This document shows, piece after piece, positions 47,488 to 58,713 of a stretch of 64,000 nt of DNA. Positions within the stretch are counted from its first letter, which is position 1. Every line of letters begins with the position of its first letter. Source of the DNA: Massilia forsythiae (lineage in GTDB: Bacteria > Pseudomonadota > Gammaproteobacteria > Burkholderiales > Burkholderiaceae_D); NCBI RefSeq assembly GCF_012849555.1, contig NZ_CP051685.1, positions 992,001-1,056,000 on the forward strand, written 5' to 3'. The notes under the pieces were generated by a model. The model searched no databases, was not told the origin of the DNA, and saw only the letters and a list, made by a program, of their open reading frames with translations. A program made the translations under genes and the position numbers.

Positions 47488-48705
47488 TCAACGCCGCACG
47501 ACGATCGGCTTGAGACCGAGCGAGGCCGGCACGTCGCGCGCCGCATCCAAGGCCATGTCACGGGTGTCGAACGGCCCGCTGAGCACGCGGTTGACGGTCC
47601 CAGCCGGCTCCACCTCGACCGCTTGCGCCATGCCGCTCTTGCGCAGCAGCGCGCCGATTTCCTGCGCCTTGTCTTCGCGCCCGAAGGCGCCCAGCTGCAG
47701 GTAGAAGCCAGGCTTCAATGCGGCTCCCGCCGTGGGTGCTGGCGCGAAGGACGCTTCGCGTGCCTGCGGCGCCGGCAGCGATACCGGCTGCGGCTGCGGC
47801 AGCGGCTGGAACTGCGCCGCCATAACTGGCTGCGTCTGCGTCTGCGTCTGCATCTGCGCCGTGCCGCCCGCGGCGAACTGCGACTGCTGCTGCGCTGGCG
47901 CCACTGCGACCGGCACGGGCTGCGGCTGCAATTGCACCTGCGCCGCCGGCAGCGCCGCGGCGACCGGCACCGGCCGCAGCACGGCAGGCGCCGCCGCTAG
48001 CGGGCGCACGACCGGCACCGGCGGCGCCACCGCGCGCGCCGCCAGCGCGGCGCGGCTGCCGTCCGGGAACAGGCGCTCCAATTGCACCTGGTGGCTGCCC
48101 TTGCCCAGCAGCCCGAGCTTGTAGGCGGCGGTGTACGACACGTCGATGATGCGCTCGGCGTGGAAAGGGCCGCGGTCGTTGACGCGCAAGACCACCGACT
48201 GCCCGCTCTCCAGGCTGGTGATGCGCACATAGGACGGAATCGGCAGCGTCGGGTGCGCCGCCGTCATCGCGTACATGTCGTAGGGTTCGCCCGACGAGGT
48301 GCGCTGGCCGTGGAATTTCACCCCGTACCAGCTGGCCACGCCGCGCTGGCTGAACGGCTCGTCGCCCAGCATCGGCACGTAGTTCTGGCCGAACACCTCG
48401 TACGGACGGTTGGCGGCGCGCGCGTAGGGTTCGTAGCGCACCACCGCGTCCGGCACCTTGTCCAGGTTGGGCGGCGGATTGGCGCCCGGGCCGTCGTCCT
48501 GGTAATAGCCGCCGCGCCCGGAACCGGCGCGCGGCAGGGCGGGATTGCCCTTCCCTTTCGACGCACCCTTCGACCACGACGCATTCCCACCCTTGCGCTC
48601 GCCGCTACCGGCGCAGCCGGTCACCAATACCGCCAGCGCCACCAGGGCCGCCGGCGCCAGCGCCACGCCTTTCAACCGCATCATCGATTTGGCATTGCGT
48701 CCCAT
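47488..48705 (-). CDS. rlpA: septal ring lytic transglycosylase RlpA family lipoprotein
   Basis: The product is 405 residues. The lipobox LVTGC predicts a lipoprotein. The double-psi beta-barrel RlpA domain is GVASWYGVKFHGQRTSSGEPYDMYAMTAAHPTLPIPSYVRITSLESGQSVVLRVNDRGPFH, including the catalytic-type Asp/His positions. A long Pro/Gln/Ala linker (with QTQTQTQ) follows. The C-terminal SPOR domain is FYLQLGAFGREDKAQEIGALLRKSGM. RlpA cleaves naked glycan strands at the septum. The start is next to the rodA stop (1 bp); an internal MMRLKG start is also possible. It is the last gene of the mre operon. Confidence 0.93.
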   Translation of the reverse strand: MGRNAKSMMRLKGVALAPAALVALAVLVTGCAGSGERKGGNASWSKGASKGKGNPALPRAGSGRGGYYQDDGPGANPPPNLDKVPDAVVRYEPYARAANRPYEVFGQNYVPMLGDEPFSQRGVASWYGVKFHGQRTSSGEPYDMYAMTAAHPTLPIPSYVRITSLESGQSVVLRVNDRGPFHAERIIDVSYTAAYKLGLLGKGSHQVQLERLFPDGSRAALAARAVAPPVPVVRPLAAAPAVLRPVPVAAALPAAQVQLQPQPVPVAVAPAQQQSQFAAGGTAQMQTQTQTQPVMAAQFQPLPQPQPVSLPAPQAREASFAPAPTAGAALKPGFYLQLGAFGREDKAQEIGALLRKSGMAQAVEVEPAGTVNRVLSGPFDTRDMALDAARDVPASLGLKPIVVRR

Positions 48706-48706
48706 G

Positions 48707-49822
48707 TCAGGTCTGCACCAGCTTGCGGTGGCGCTGGATGCTCATCAGGATGCCGCTGCCCAGTCCCAGCGTGATCAGGGCGGTGCCGCCGTAGCTCATG
48801 AACGGCAAGGGCACGCCGACCACCGGCAGGATGCCGCTGACCATGCCCATGTTGACGAAGGCATAAATAAAAAACATCATCGCGATCGAGCCGCCCAGCA
48901 GGCGCGTGAACAGGTTGGGTGCGTTGGCCGCGATCATCATGCTGCGCCCGATCAGCAACAGGTAGAAGAACAGCAGCACCAGGTTGCCGACCAGGCCGAA
49001 CTCTTCCGAATACACCGAGAAGATGAAGTCGGTGGTGCGCTCCGGGATGAATTCCAGGTAGGCCTGCGTGCCCTTCATGTAGCCCTTGCCGGTCACGCCG
49101 CCGGAACCGATCGCGATCACCGACTGGATGATGTGGAAGCCTTTGCCGAGCGGGTCGGAGGTCGGGTCGATCAGCGTCATCACGCGTTCGCGCTGGTAGT
49201 CGTGCAGCATCGACCAGATCACCGGCAGGCTGGCGCCGCCGGCGGCGACCAGGGCCGCCAGCGCCTTCCACGACAGGCCGGCCAGGAAGATCACCCAGAA
49301 GCCGGCGCCGCCGACCAGCAGCGCGGTGCCGAGGTCGGGCTGGCGCACGATCAGGCCGAACGGGATCGCCAGCAGCAGCGCCGCCACCAGGAAGGATTTC
49401 CAGTGCAGCATGCTGGCGCGGGTCTGGAAGTACCAGGCCAGCATCAGCGGCGTGGCGATCTTCATGATCTCGGACGGCTGGATGTCGACGCCCACGTGCA
49501 GCCACCGGCGCGCGCCCTTCTTGATGACGCCGAACAGCGCCACCGCCACCAGCAGCGCCACCCCGAAGGTGTACACCGGCACCGCCAGGCGCAGCAGCGT
49601 CTGCGGCGGGATGTTGGCCGCCACCCACATCACGATGAACGACAGCAGCATGTTGCGCATCTGCCCCTCCAGGCGGCCCGGGAAGTCGTGCCCGGCCGAG
49701 GACAGCGTCAGCAGGCCGGCGCCGAACAGCAGGAACAGGATCAGCGCCAGCGGACCGTCGAACACCGTGAAATACGGCTTGATACGCCGGCTGAGCGAGC
49801 GCCGCTCGGGAATGTGTGCCAT
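48707..49822 (-). CDS. rodA: rod shape-determining peptidoglycan glycosyltransferase RodA
   Basis: The product is 371 residues with about ten hydrophobic segments. SEDS-family motifs include RRWLHVGVDIQPSEIMKIATP, RQPDLGTALLVGGAG, and the C-terminal GILPVVGVPLPFMSYGGTALITLGLGSGILMS. It polymerises glycan strands for cell elongation with PBP2. It lies 3 bp from the mrdA stop. Confidence 0.96.
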   Translation of the reverse strand: MAHIPERRSLSRRIKPYFTVFDGPLALILFLLFGAGLLTLSSAGHDFPGRLEGQMRNMLLSFIVMWVAANIPPQTLLRLAVPVYTFGVALLVAVALFGVIKKGARRWLHVGVDIQPSEIMKIATPLMLAWYFQTRASMLHWKSFLVAALLLAIPFGLIVRQPDLGTALLVGGAGFWVIFLAGLSWKALAALVAAGGASLPVIWSMLHDYQRERVMTLIDPTSDPLGKGFHIIQSVIAIGSGGVTGKGYMKGTQAYLEFIPERTTDFIFSVYSEEFGLVGNLVLLFFYLLLIGRSMMIAANAPNLFTRLLGGSIAMMFFIYAFVNMGMVSGILPVVGVPLPFMSYGGTALITLGLGSGILMSIQRHRKLVQT

Positions 49823-49825
49823 CGC

Positions 49826-51808
49826 TTACTCCTGGTTGCCGGGGGTTTCGCCACCCGGCGGTTTCGGCGCGCCGGCGCTCGGGCCGAAGGATTCCTCCGG
49901 CGTCGCCTGGTCGTCCTTCGGCAGCACGGGCGCCGGCTTGTCCTTCTCGCCCGGGCGCTTGCCGAGCAGGTAGTAGTCCAGCACCTTGCGCGCGATCGGC
50001 GCCGCGATGGTGCCGCCCCAGCCGGCGTTCTCGACCACCATGGCGAACGCGATACGCGGCTTGTCGGCCGGCGCGAAGGCGGTGAACAGCGCGTTGTCGC
50101 GCAGGCGCTCGGGCGTCATGTTGTGGTTGTATTTGGCGCCCTTCAGGCCCACCACCTGGGCGGTGCCGGTCTTGCCGCCCGCCGTATACGAGATGTTGCG
50201 GAACATCTTGTAGGCGGTGCCGCTCTGGTCGGCGATCACGCCCACCATGCCGCGCTTGACCACGTCGATGTTGTCCTGCTTGAGCGGGATGCGTCCGGAT
50301 TCCTTCGCCACCGTCAGGGTGCGCTGGCGCGTGGTCGGGTCTTCGAGGATCTTGACCAGGTGCGGCTTCATGACCACGCCGTTGTTGGCCAGGGTCGAGA
50401 CCGCGTGCGCCAGCTGCAGCATGGTGTAGCTGTTGAAGCCCTGGCCGATGCTGACGGAAATGGTGTCGCCGCCGACCCACTTCTGGGCCGCGCGGTTGCG
50501 CTTGAAGCGCTCGCGCTTCCATTGCTGCGACGGCAGCACGCCCGACTTCTCGTGCTCGAGGTCGATGCCGGTCTGCGCGCCGAAGCCGAACTGGCCCATG
50601 AAGCCGCTGATGGCGTCGATGCCCATGTCGTTGCCGAGCTGGTAGTAATAGGTGTCGCACGACATCACGATCGAGCGGTACATGTCGATGTAGCCGTGCC
50701 CGCCCGGCTTGTCGTCGTTGAAGCGGTGCCCGCCCAGCATGAAGAAGCCGGCGTCGCTGATGCCCTGCTCCGGCCGGCGCTTGCCCAGTTCCAGCGCCGC
50801 CAGTGCCATGAACGGTTTGAAGGTCGATCCGGGCGGATAGGTGCCGGACAGCGGCCGGTTCATCAGCGGGCGGTCGAGCGAGGTGTTCAGCTCGTTCCAG
50901 CTCTGGGCGTCGATGCCGTCGACGAACAGGTTGGGATCGAAGCCGGGACGCGACACGTAGGCCAGCACGTCGCCGGTCTCGGGTTCGATCGCCACCAGCG
51001 CGCCGCGGAAGTCGCCGAAGGCTTCTTCCGCCACCTTCTGCAGCTCGATGTCGATCGACAGCACCAGGTTCGTCCCCGGCACGGCCGGCGTGCGCGACAG
51101 CGTGCGGATGGCGCGCCCGCCGGCCGAGCGCTCGACTTCCTCGTAGCCGGTCTGGCCGTGCAGCTGGCGCTCGTAGCTCTTTTCCAGGCCTTCCTTGCCG
51201 ATGTGGTCGGTGCCGTTGTAGTTGGCGGCGTCGTCGCCGGCATCGATCGCCTTGGCTTCGTTCTGGTTGATGCGGCCGATGTAGCCGACCACGTGCGACG
51301 CCACTTCGCCCAGCGGGTACTGGCGGAACAGGCGCGCCTGCACTTCCACGCCGGGGAAGCGGAAGCGCTGCGCGGTGAAGCGCGCCACCTCGTCGTCGGT
51401 GAGGCGGGTGCGGATCGGCACGCTGGCGAAGTTCTTCGACTCTTCCATCAGGCGCTTGAAGCGCTTCCTGTCCTTCGGCTCGATGGCGACCAGCTTGGCC
51501 AGTTCGTCGATCACGGAGTCGAGGCTGGCCTCCAGCTTGGACGGCGTGATCTCGAGCGTGTAGGCCGAATAATTGCTGGCCAGGACCACGCCGTTGCGGT
51601 CGACGATCAGGCCGCGGTTCGGGACGATCGGCACCAGCGCGATGCGGTTGTCCTCGGCCTGCGCCATGTACTGGTCGTGCTTGACCACCTGCAGCCAGAT
51701 CCAGCGGGTCACCAGCAGGGCGAAGCAAATGAACACGAAGGCCACCATCGCCGTCAGGCGCATGCGGAACAGGTGGATTTCGCGGTCGCTGTCTTTGATT
51801 TCAGTCAT
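49826..51808 (-). CDS. mrdA: penicillin-binding protein 2
   Basis: The product is 660 residues. One N-terminal transmembrane helix (about 18-40) is followed by the PBP dimerisation region and the transpeptidase domain. Active-site motifs are STFK (328-331), SCD (in VMSCDTYYYQLG) and KTG (in AGGKTGTAQV). It cross-links peptidoglycan during elongation. The C-terminal 35 residues are Pro/Lys/Glu-rich and probably disordered. The genes on both sides (mreD and rodA) match the canonical elongasome order. Confidence 0.96.
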   Translation of the reverse strand: MTEIKDSDREIHLFRMRLTAMVAFVFICFALLVTRWIWLQVVKHDQYMAQAEDNRIALVPIVPNRGLIVDRNGVVLASNYSAYTLEITPSKLEASLDSVIDELAKLVAIEPKDRKRFKRLMEESKNFASVPIRTRLTDDEVARFTAQRFRFPGVEVQARLFRQYPLGEVASHVVGYIGRINQNEAKAIDAGDDAANYNGTDHIGKEGLEKSYERQLHGQTGYEEVERSAGGRAIRTLSRTPAVPGTNLVLSIDIELQKVAEEAFGDFRGALVAIEPETGDVLAYVSRPGFDPNLFVDGIDAQSWNELNTSLDRPLMNRPLSGTYPPGSTFKPFMALAALELGKRRPEQGISDAGFFMLGGHRFNDDKPGGHGYIDMYRSIVMSCDTYYYQLGNDMGIDAISGFMGQFGFGAQTGIDLEHEKSGVLPSQQWKRERFKRNRAAQKWVGGDTISVSIGQGFNSYTMLQLAHAVSTLANNGVVMKPHLVKILEDPTTRQRTLTVAKESGRIPLKQDNIDVVKRGMVGVIADQSGTAYKMFRNISYTAGGKTGTAQVVGLKGAKYNHNMTPERLRDNALFTAFAPADKPRIAFAMVVENAGWGGTIAAPIARKVLDYYLLGKRPGEKDKPAPVLPKDDQATPEESFGPSAGAPKPPGGETPGNQE

Positions 51809-51847
51809 GCGAAAAATGCGTATCGAATTGGCTCGGAGCGGGCGGGA

Positions 51848-52363
51848 TCAGATCGGACGCGTGTGGTCCTTGTCCACCGCGCGCCGCTGCGGCGCCAGCA
51901 GCATCCAGGTGATCACCGGCCACAGCGCCACGGCGATCACGCTTTCCAGGAAGTGCAGCCAGCTCGGAAACCGTCCGGTCACGAAGAAGCGCACCACGAT
52001 CTGGATCGCCTGCGTCATCAAGAGCAGCGGGAACACGTGCATGGCCTGGGTGCCGATCGGGAACCACAGCACGCGCCGGTGGATCATGATGGCGAGATAA
52101 GACAGCAGCGTGTAGGCCAGCGCGTTCTCGCCCAGCAGGGTGGCGTCGTGCACGTCCATCAGCAGGCCCATGCAGAAGGCGATGCCGATGCCGACCTTGC
52201 GCGGCTGGTGGATGCCCCAGAACACCAGTACCAGCGCCACGAAGTCGGGCGCGCCGAACCAGCGCCCCCAGGGCAGCAGGTTCAGCATGAAGGCGCACAC
52301 CAAGCTGAAGGCGATGAACAGCGGGCTGACCGGCAGCAGGATGTAGTGCGGACGGGTCGGCAT
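51848..52363 (-). CDS. mreD: rod shape-determining protein MreD
   Basis: The product is 171 residues with five to six hydrophobic segments. Conserved features are LLPWGRWFGAPDFVALVLVFWGIHQPRKVGIGIAFCMGLLMDVHDATLLGENALAYTLLSY. It is an inner-membrane elongasome scaffold partner of MreC. The start overlaps the mreC stop by one base (TGATG), so it is translationally coupled. Confidence 0.94.
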   Translation of the reverse strand: MPTRPHYILLPVSPLFIAFSLVCAFMLNLLPWGRWFGAPDFVALVLVFWGIHQPRKVGIGIAFCMGLLMDVHDATLLGENALAYTLLSYLAIMIHRRVLWFPIGTQAMHVFPLLLMTQAIQIVVRFFVTGRFPSWLHFLESVIAVALWPVITWMLLAPQRRAVDKDHTRPI

Positions 52364-53679
52364 CAGTTGCCCTCCTTCGGCTGGACGGCGGGCGCGGCGG
52401 CGCGCGCCGGGGCCGGCGCGACGGCAGGCGATGCATTGGCGGCCGGCGGGCGGACCGTGGACGCGGCGGCCGGCGTACCGGCGGCCAGCGCACCGGCGGC
52501 CGACGTACCGGCGCCGCCCGCGGCCGGACGGACAACGGCTGCGGCCGCCGGTATCGTACGGGTGGCGGTTGCGCCGGGCACCGGCGCCGTGCCGGCCGGA
52601 CGTGCCGCATTCGCAGCCGTGCCGGCCGGCGTACCGGCGGCCGGCGTACCGGCGGCCGGCGTACCGGTGGCCGGCGCGCCGGCAACGCGCGCGCCGCCGG
52701 CCGCGCCACCGGCAGCAGCCGGCGGCACCGCCAGCGGCTGGGCCGGCAGCGGCAGCGCCGGAATCGGCGCCATCTTCGGCAGGTTGCGGCGCGAAGCGGC
52801 CGTGCTCGGCGTCCTGGGCGCCTCTTCCGGCGGACGCGGCGGCAGCACCTGGTCGGACATCACCACCAGCAGCTGGCGGTTGCTCTCGACCCCGGCCAGC
52901 GGCTGGCACACCACGCGCCCGAAGGCGCCGGCCGCGACGTTCTCGACCTGCACCACCTTGGCCACCGCCAGCCCGGCCGGATACATGCCGTCCAGGCCGG
53001 AAGTCACCAGCACGTCGCCGACCTGGATGTCGGCGTTGGGCGCCACGAAGCGCAAATCGAGCAGGCCGGAATGGCCGCGGCCGTAGGCCACGCTGCGCAG
53101 GCCGCTGCGCAGCACCTGCACCGGGATCGCCTGCTCCTTGTCGGTCAGCAGCGTGACTTCGGCGGTGAACGGGAACACGCGCGTGACCTGGCCGACCACG
53201 CCGGCATTGTCGATCACCGGCAGGCCGAGCTTGACGCCGCTGCGCGAGCCGCGGTCGAGCACGACCCGGCGCGTGGACGGATCGCGCGCGTCGTACAGGA
53301 TCTCGCTCATCAGCGAGCGCACCGGCAGGTGTTCGCGCGCCTCCATCAGGCGCCGCAAATGGGCGTTCTCGGCGGTCTGGAGCTGGGCCTGCTGCATGGC
53401 CTGGGCCAGCGCGATCTGCTGGCTCTTGAGGTCGCGCACTTCCTTTTGCAGGGCGGCGATGGAGGAAAAATAGCTGCCCGCGCCGGCCACCGCGTCGCGC
53501 GGGGCCAGGGCCGCCATCTGCAGCGGGTACAGGACCGTGGCCGCGACCTGGCGCACGGCGGTGAGCGCATGAAAACGCGCATCGACGACCAGCAGCGCGA
53601 TCGAGACCAGAGCGAACACCGTCACCTTCACCCTTGCGGGGGCGCCTTGCTTGAAAAGCGGCGGAGGACTGTATTCCAT
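52363..53679 (-). CDS. mreC: rod shape-determining protein MreC with low-complexity tail
   Basis: The product is 438 residues from MEYSPPPLFKQG, the usual MreC start; an in-frame TTG lies three codons upstream. One transmembrane helix (VKVTVFALVSIALLVVDARF) and a coiled-coil (LQKEVRDLKSQQIALAQAMQQAQLQTAENAHLRRLM) precede the beta-barrel pair ending VVMSDQVLPPR near residue 283. The last ~150 residues are an Ala/Pro/Thr/Gly-rich tail with GTPAA repeats, roughly a third of the protein. MreC is the periplasmic organiser of the elongasome. Confidence 0.94.
   Translation of the reverse strand: MEYSPPPLFKQGAPARVKVTVFALVSIALLVVDARFHALTAVRQVAATVLYPLQMAALAPRDAVAGAGSYFSSIAALQKEVRDLKSQQIALAQAMQQAQLQTAENAHLRRLMEAREHLPVRSLMSEILYDARDPSTRRVVLDRGSRSGVKLGLPVIDNAGVVGQVTRVFPFTAEVTLLTDKEQAIPVQVLRSGLRSVAYGRGHSGLLDLRFVAPNADIQVGDVLVTSGLDGMYPAGLAVAKVVQVENVAAGAFGRVVCQPLAGVESNRQLLVVMSDQVLPPRPPEEAPRTPSTAASRRNLPKMAPIPALPLPAQPLAVPPAAAGGAAGGARVAGAPATGTPAAGTPAAGTPAGTAANAARPAGTAPVPGATATRTIPAAAAVVRPAAGGAGTSAAGALAAGTPAAASTVRPPAANASPAVAPAPARAAAPAVQPKEGN
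52631..52675. repeat. 15-bp tandem repeat in the mreC tail
   Basis: GTACCGGCGGCCGGC is repeated at 52631, 52646 and 52661 (the last with one change), with related units near 52485. It encodes GTPAA-type pentapeptides in the MreC C-terminal tail. Confidence 0.8.
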
Positions 53680-53798
53680 GACTTCCAATAATGCAGGCGC
53701 GGGGCGCCAACGTCAAATCGAGCGCCGCATGGCGATACCGGCGCCAGCATCGATGGCGCCGGTAGGCAACGCCGGGCAGCGTGCCGCGGCGCCCGGGC

Positions 53799-55328
<1,530 letters not shown>

Positions 55329-55627
55329 ATGTCCCTGACACTTGCAGACGTAAAACGGATCGCCAACCTGGCCCAGCTCGACATGGACGATACCCATGCC
55401 GAGATCGCATTGGGTGAACTGAACGGGATCTTCGCCCTGGCCGAACAGATGCAGGCGGTCGACACCAGCGGCGTCGCCCCGCTGTCGCAGCCGCTGGCCG
55501 CGATCCTGTCGCTGCCCCTGCGCCTGCGCGACGACGTGGTGACCGAGGAAGACCGCCGCGCCGACTACCAGGCCCCGGCCCCAAGGCCCAGGACGGCCTG
55601 TACCTGGTGCCGAAAGTCATCGAATAA
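55329..55627 (+). pseudogene. gatC: aspartyl/glutamyl-tRNA amidotransferase subunit C, frameshifted in this sequence
   Basis: The first ~85 codons give a normal Gat[22 protein letters not shown]... [26 protein letters not shown]... [20 protein letters not shown]. At about 55582/55583 one base is missing relative to the family. The literal frame continues as [16 protein letters not shown] to 55634, while the next frame encodes [14 protein letters not shown] followed by TAA at 55625-55627, the conserved GatC C-terminus. With one base restored the protein is 99 residues, the usual length. GatC stabilises GatA in the GatCAB amidotransferase. A sequencing or assembly error is the likeliest cause. 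Confidence 0.85.
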
Positions 55628-55645
55628 CCGCTAGGGATCGAAGCA

Positions 55646-57121
55646 ATGCACAACAAGACCATCAAGGAGCTGTCCACGCTCCTGCGCGCGAAACAAGTAT
55701 CGGCCACCGAGCTGGCCCGCCACTACCTGGAGCGCATCGGCGCCAGCGGGCACAACGCCTTTTTGCACGTCGACGAAGAACTGTCGCTGGCCCAGGCCAA
55801 GGCCGCCGATGCGCGCTTCGCCGACGGCAGCGCCGGCGTCCTGACCGGCATTCCGATCGCGCACAAGGACATCTTCGTGACGCGCGGCTGGCGCTCGACC
55901 GCCGCAAGTAAAATGCTGGGCAACTACGTCAGCCCGTTCGACGCCACCGTGGTCGAGAAATTCGGCGACGCCGGCATGGTCACGCTCGGCAAGCTGAACT
56001 GCGACGAATTCGCCATGGGTTCGGCGAATGAAAACTCCGCTTTCGGCGCGGTGAAGAATCCGTGGGATGCGCTGGCCGTGCCGGGCGGTTCCTCGGGCGG
56101 CTCGGCCGCCGCCATCGCCGCGCGCCTGGCCCCGGCCGCCACCGGCACCGACACCGGCGGCTCGATCCGCCAGCCGGCCGCGTTCTGCGGCATCACCGGC
56201 ATCAAGCCGACCTATGGCCGCGTGTCGCGCTTCGGCATGATCGCCTTCGCTTCCTCGCTCGACCAGGGCGGCCCGATGGCGCGCACCGCCGAGGATTGCG
56301 CCCTGCTGCTCAACGAAATGGTCGGCTTCGACAAGCGCGACTCGACCAGCCTCACCGCCGAGCAAGGCAACGAGCGCGAGGATTTTACGCGCGACCTGAA
56401 CCGGCCCTTGAGCGGCCTGCGCATCGGCGTACCGAAGGAATACTTCGGCGAAGGCCTGGCAAGCGACGTCGAGCAGGCCGTGCGCGCCGCGCTGGACGAG
56501 TTCGTGAAGCTGGGCGCGACCCTGGTCGAGATCTCGCTGCCGAAGACGGCGCTGTCGATCCCGGTGTACTACATCATCGCCCCGGCGGAAGCCTCGTCGA
56601 ACCTGTCGCGCTTCGACGGCGCCCGCTACGGCTACCGCACGCCCGAGTACAAGGATTTGCAGGACATGTACAAGAAGACGCGCGCGGAAGGCTTCGGCAA
56701 GGAAGTCCAGCGCCGCATCATGGTCGGCACCTACGTGCTGTGCCACGGCTACTACGACGCCTACTACGTGCAGGCGCAAAAGATCCGCCGCCTGATCGCC
56801 GACGATTTCCAGGCCGCCTTCAAGGACCAGTGCGACGTCATCATGGGCCCGGTGGCCCCGACCGTGGCCTGGGACCTGGGATCGAAGTCGAACGACCCGG
56901 TCGCCAACTACCTGGCCGACATCTTTACCTTGTCGACCAGCCTGGCCGGCCTGCCCGGCATGTCGATCCCGGTCGGCTTCGGCCAGGGAGAAAAGAATGC
57001 CAAGCGCCCGGTCGGCCTGCAAATCATCGGCAATTATTTCGCCGAAGCCAAGCTGCTGAACATCGCGCACCAGTACCAGCAAGCCACCGACTGGCATACC
57101 CGCACACCCGACGGCGTCTAA
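55646..57121 (+). CDS. gatA: aspartyl/glutamyl-tRNA amidotransferase subunit A
   Basis: The product is 491 residues. It is an amidase-signature enzyme that releases ammonia from glutamine for GatB. The Ser-cisSer-Lys triad is visible: K74 in GIPIAHKD, S148/S149 in PGGSSGGS, and S172 in [10 protein letters not shown]. It starts 18 bp after the expected gatC stop and lies 10 bp before gatB. It corrects misacylated Glu-tRNA-Gln and/or Asp-tRNA-Asn, depending on which synthetases the genome has. Confidence 0.97.
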   Translation: MHNKTIKELSTLLRAKQVSATELARHYLERIGASGHNAFLHVDEELSLAQAKAADARFADGSAGVLTGIPIAHKDIFVTRGWRSTAASKMLGNYVSPFDATVVEKFGDAGMVTLGKLNCDEFAMGSANENSAFGAVKNPWDALAVPGGSSGGSAAAIAARLAPAATGTDTGGSIRQPAAFCGITGIKPTYGRVSRFGMIAFASSLDQGGPMARTAEDCALLLNEMVGFDKRDSTSLTAEQGNEREDFTRDLNRPLSGLRIGVPKEYFGEGLASDVEQAVRAALDEFVKLGATLVEISLPKTALSIPVYYIIAPAEASSNLSRFDGARYGYRTPEYKDLQDMYKKTRAEGFGKEVQRRIMVGTYVLCHGYYDAYYVQAQKIRRLIADDFQAAFKDQCDVIMGPVAPTVAWDLGSKSNDPVANYLADIFTLSTSLAGLPGMSIPVGFGQGEKNAKRPVGLQIIGNYFAEAKLLNIAHQYQQATDWHTRTPDGV

Positions 57122-57131
57122 GGAGAACATC

Positions 57132-58592
57132 ATGCAATGGGAAGTCGTCATCGGTCTCGAGAACCACGTACAACTCACGACCAACTCGAAAATCTTCAGC
57201 GGCAGCTCGATCCAGTTCGGCGCCGAACCCAACACGCAAGCCAGCCCGGTCGACCTGGCCCTGCCCGGCGTGCTGCCGGTGCTGAACCGCGGCGCCGTCG
57301 AGCGCGCCATCCGCCTGGGCCTGGCGGTCGGCGCAAAAATCGCGCCGCGCTCGGTGTTCGCGCGTAAAAACTATTTTTACCCGGACCTGCCCAAGGGCTA
57401 CCAGATCAGCCAGTTCGAAGACCCGGTCGTCCAGGGCGGCACCATCAGCTTCGCCTACGAAAAGGATGGCAAGCTGCAGACCAAGACCGTCAACCTGACC
57501 CGCGCCCACCTCGAAGAGGACGCCGGTAAATCGCTGCACGAAGACTATGCCGGCATGAGCGGCATCGACCTGAACCGCGCCGGCACGCCGCTGCTGGAAA
57601 TCGTGTCCGAGCCGGAAATGCGCAGCGCCGCCGAAGCGGTCGCCTATGCAAAAGCCCTGCACGCGCTGGTGATGTGGCTGGGCATTTGCGACGGCAACAT
57701 GCAGGAAGGCTCGTTCCGCTGTGATGTCAACGTGTCGGTGCGCCCAGTCGGCCAGGCCGAATTCGGCACCCGCTGCGAGATCAAGAACCTGAACTCGTTC
57801 CGCTTCATGGAAGAAGCGATCCACTACGAGGTGCGCCGCCAGATCGAGCTGATCGAGGATGGCGGCAAGGTGATCCAGGCGACCCGCCTGTGGGACCCGG
57901 ACAAGAAGGAAACCCGCTCGATGCGCACCAAGGAAGACGCGCAGGACTACCGCTACTTCCCCGACCCCGACCTGCCGCCGCTGGAGATCGCCCAGGAGTG
58001 GATCGAGCGCGTCAAGGAAAGCATGCCGGAACTGCCGGCCGCGATGCGCGCGCGCTTCACCGGCGAGTATGGCCTGCCCGAGTACGACGCCCTGATCCTG
58101 ACCTCGTCGCAAGTCATGGCCAGCTACTACGAAGCGGTGGTGGCCAAGGCCGGCAAGGACAACGCCAAGGCCGCCGCCAACTGGATGATGGGCGAAGTGG
58201 CGTCGACGCTGAACCGCGAAGGCGTCGACCTGGCCGATTCGCCCGTGGAAGCCTCGCAGCTGGCACTGCTGCTGAAACGCATCGCCGACGGCACCATCAA
58301 CAACAAGTCGGCCAAGGAAGTGTTCGCGGCGATGTGGGAAGCCAAATCGGGCGACGAGCACCTGGCCGACCAGATCATCGACGCGAAGGACCTCAAGCAG
58401 ACCTCCGACGTCGGCGCGCTGGAAGCCATCGTCGACGAGGTGCTGGCGGCCAATGCCAAGTCGGTCGAGCAGTACCGCGCCGGCAAGGAAGCGGCGATCA
58501 ACGCGCTGATCGGCCAGACCATGAAGGCGTCGAAGGGCAAGGCCAATCCGGCCCAGGTGACCGAGCTGCTGAAGAAGAAGCTGGCGGGCTGA
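57132..58592 (+). CDS. gatB: aspartyl/glutamyl-tRNA amidotransferase subunit B
   Basis: The product is 486 residues. It is the kinase/amidotransferase subunit that activates the misacylated aminoacyl-tRNA and transfers ammonia. [15 protein letters not shown] (family: E-x-H signature), [40 protein letters not shown] and [24 protein letters not shown] are conserved GatB blocks. The C-terminal YqeY-like tail domain ([43 protein letters not shown]) is present. GGAGAA precedes the start. It is the last gene of gatCAB. Confidence 0.97.
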   Translation: MQWEVVIGLENHVQLTTNSKIFSGSSIQFGAEPNTQASPVDLALPGVLPVLNRGAVERAIRLGLAVGAKIAPRSVFARKNYFYPDLPKGYQISQFEDPVVQGGTISFAYEKDGKLQTKTVNLTRAHLEEDAGKSLHEDYAGMSGIDLNRAGTPLLEIVSEPEMRSAAEAVAYAKALHALVMWLGICDGNMQEGSFRCDVNVSVRPVGQAEFGTRCEIKNLNSFRFMEEAIHYEVRRQIELIEDGGKVIQATRLWDPDKKETRSMRTKEDAQDYRYFPDPDLPPLEIAQEWIERVKESMPELPAAMRARFTGEYGLPEYDALILTSSQVMASYYEAVVAKAGKDNAKAAANWMMGEVASTLNREGVDLADSPVEASQLALLLKRIADGTINNKSAKEVFAAMWEAKSGDEHLADQIIDAKDLKQTSDVGALEAIVDEVLAANAKSVEQYRAGKEAAINALIGQTMKASKGKANPAQVTELLKKKLAG

Positions 58593-58620
58593 GCGCGCCA
58601 TCGCGGCGGTGCATCCAACG

Positions 58621-58646
58621 AACCGGGGCTTGCCCCGGTTTTTTTT
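58621..58646 (+). terminator. Rho-independent terminator of gatCAB
   Basis: AACCGGGG (58621-58628), loop CTTG, CCCCGGTT (58633-58640), then six T, 29 bp after the gatB stop. Confidence 0.93.
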
Positions 58647-58713
58647 GCGCCGTTCACCACTTTTTACAGCGTCGCCGACCATGGCGACTCCCTGTAAAGA
58701 TGCCGCTATTACA

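Noticed and set aside
48545..53086. 1513-codon open frame on the plus strand
   Set aside because: It is antisense to rlpA, rodA, mrdA, mreD and mreC. It has no domain and shadow-like composition.
55570..55634. Programmed ribosomal frameshift in gatC
   Set aside because: There is no slippery heptamer or downstream stem typical of programmed shifts, and gatC is not known to use one. A missing base is simpler.
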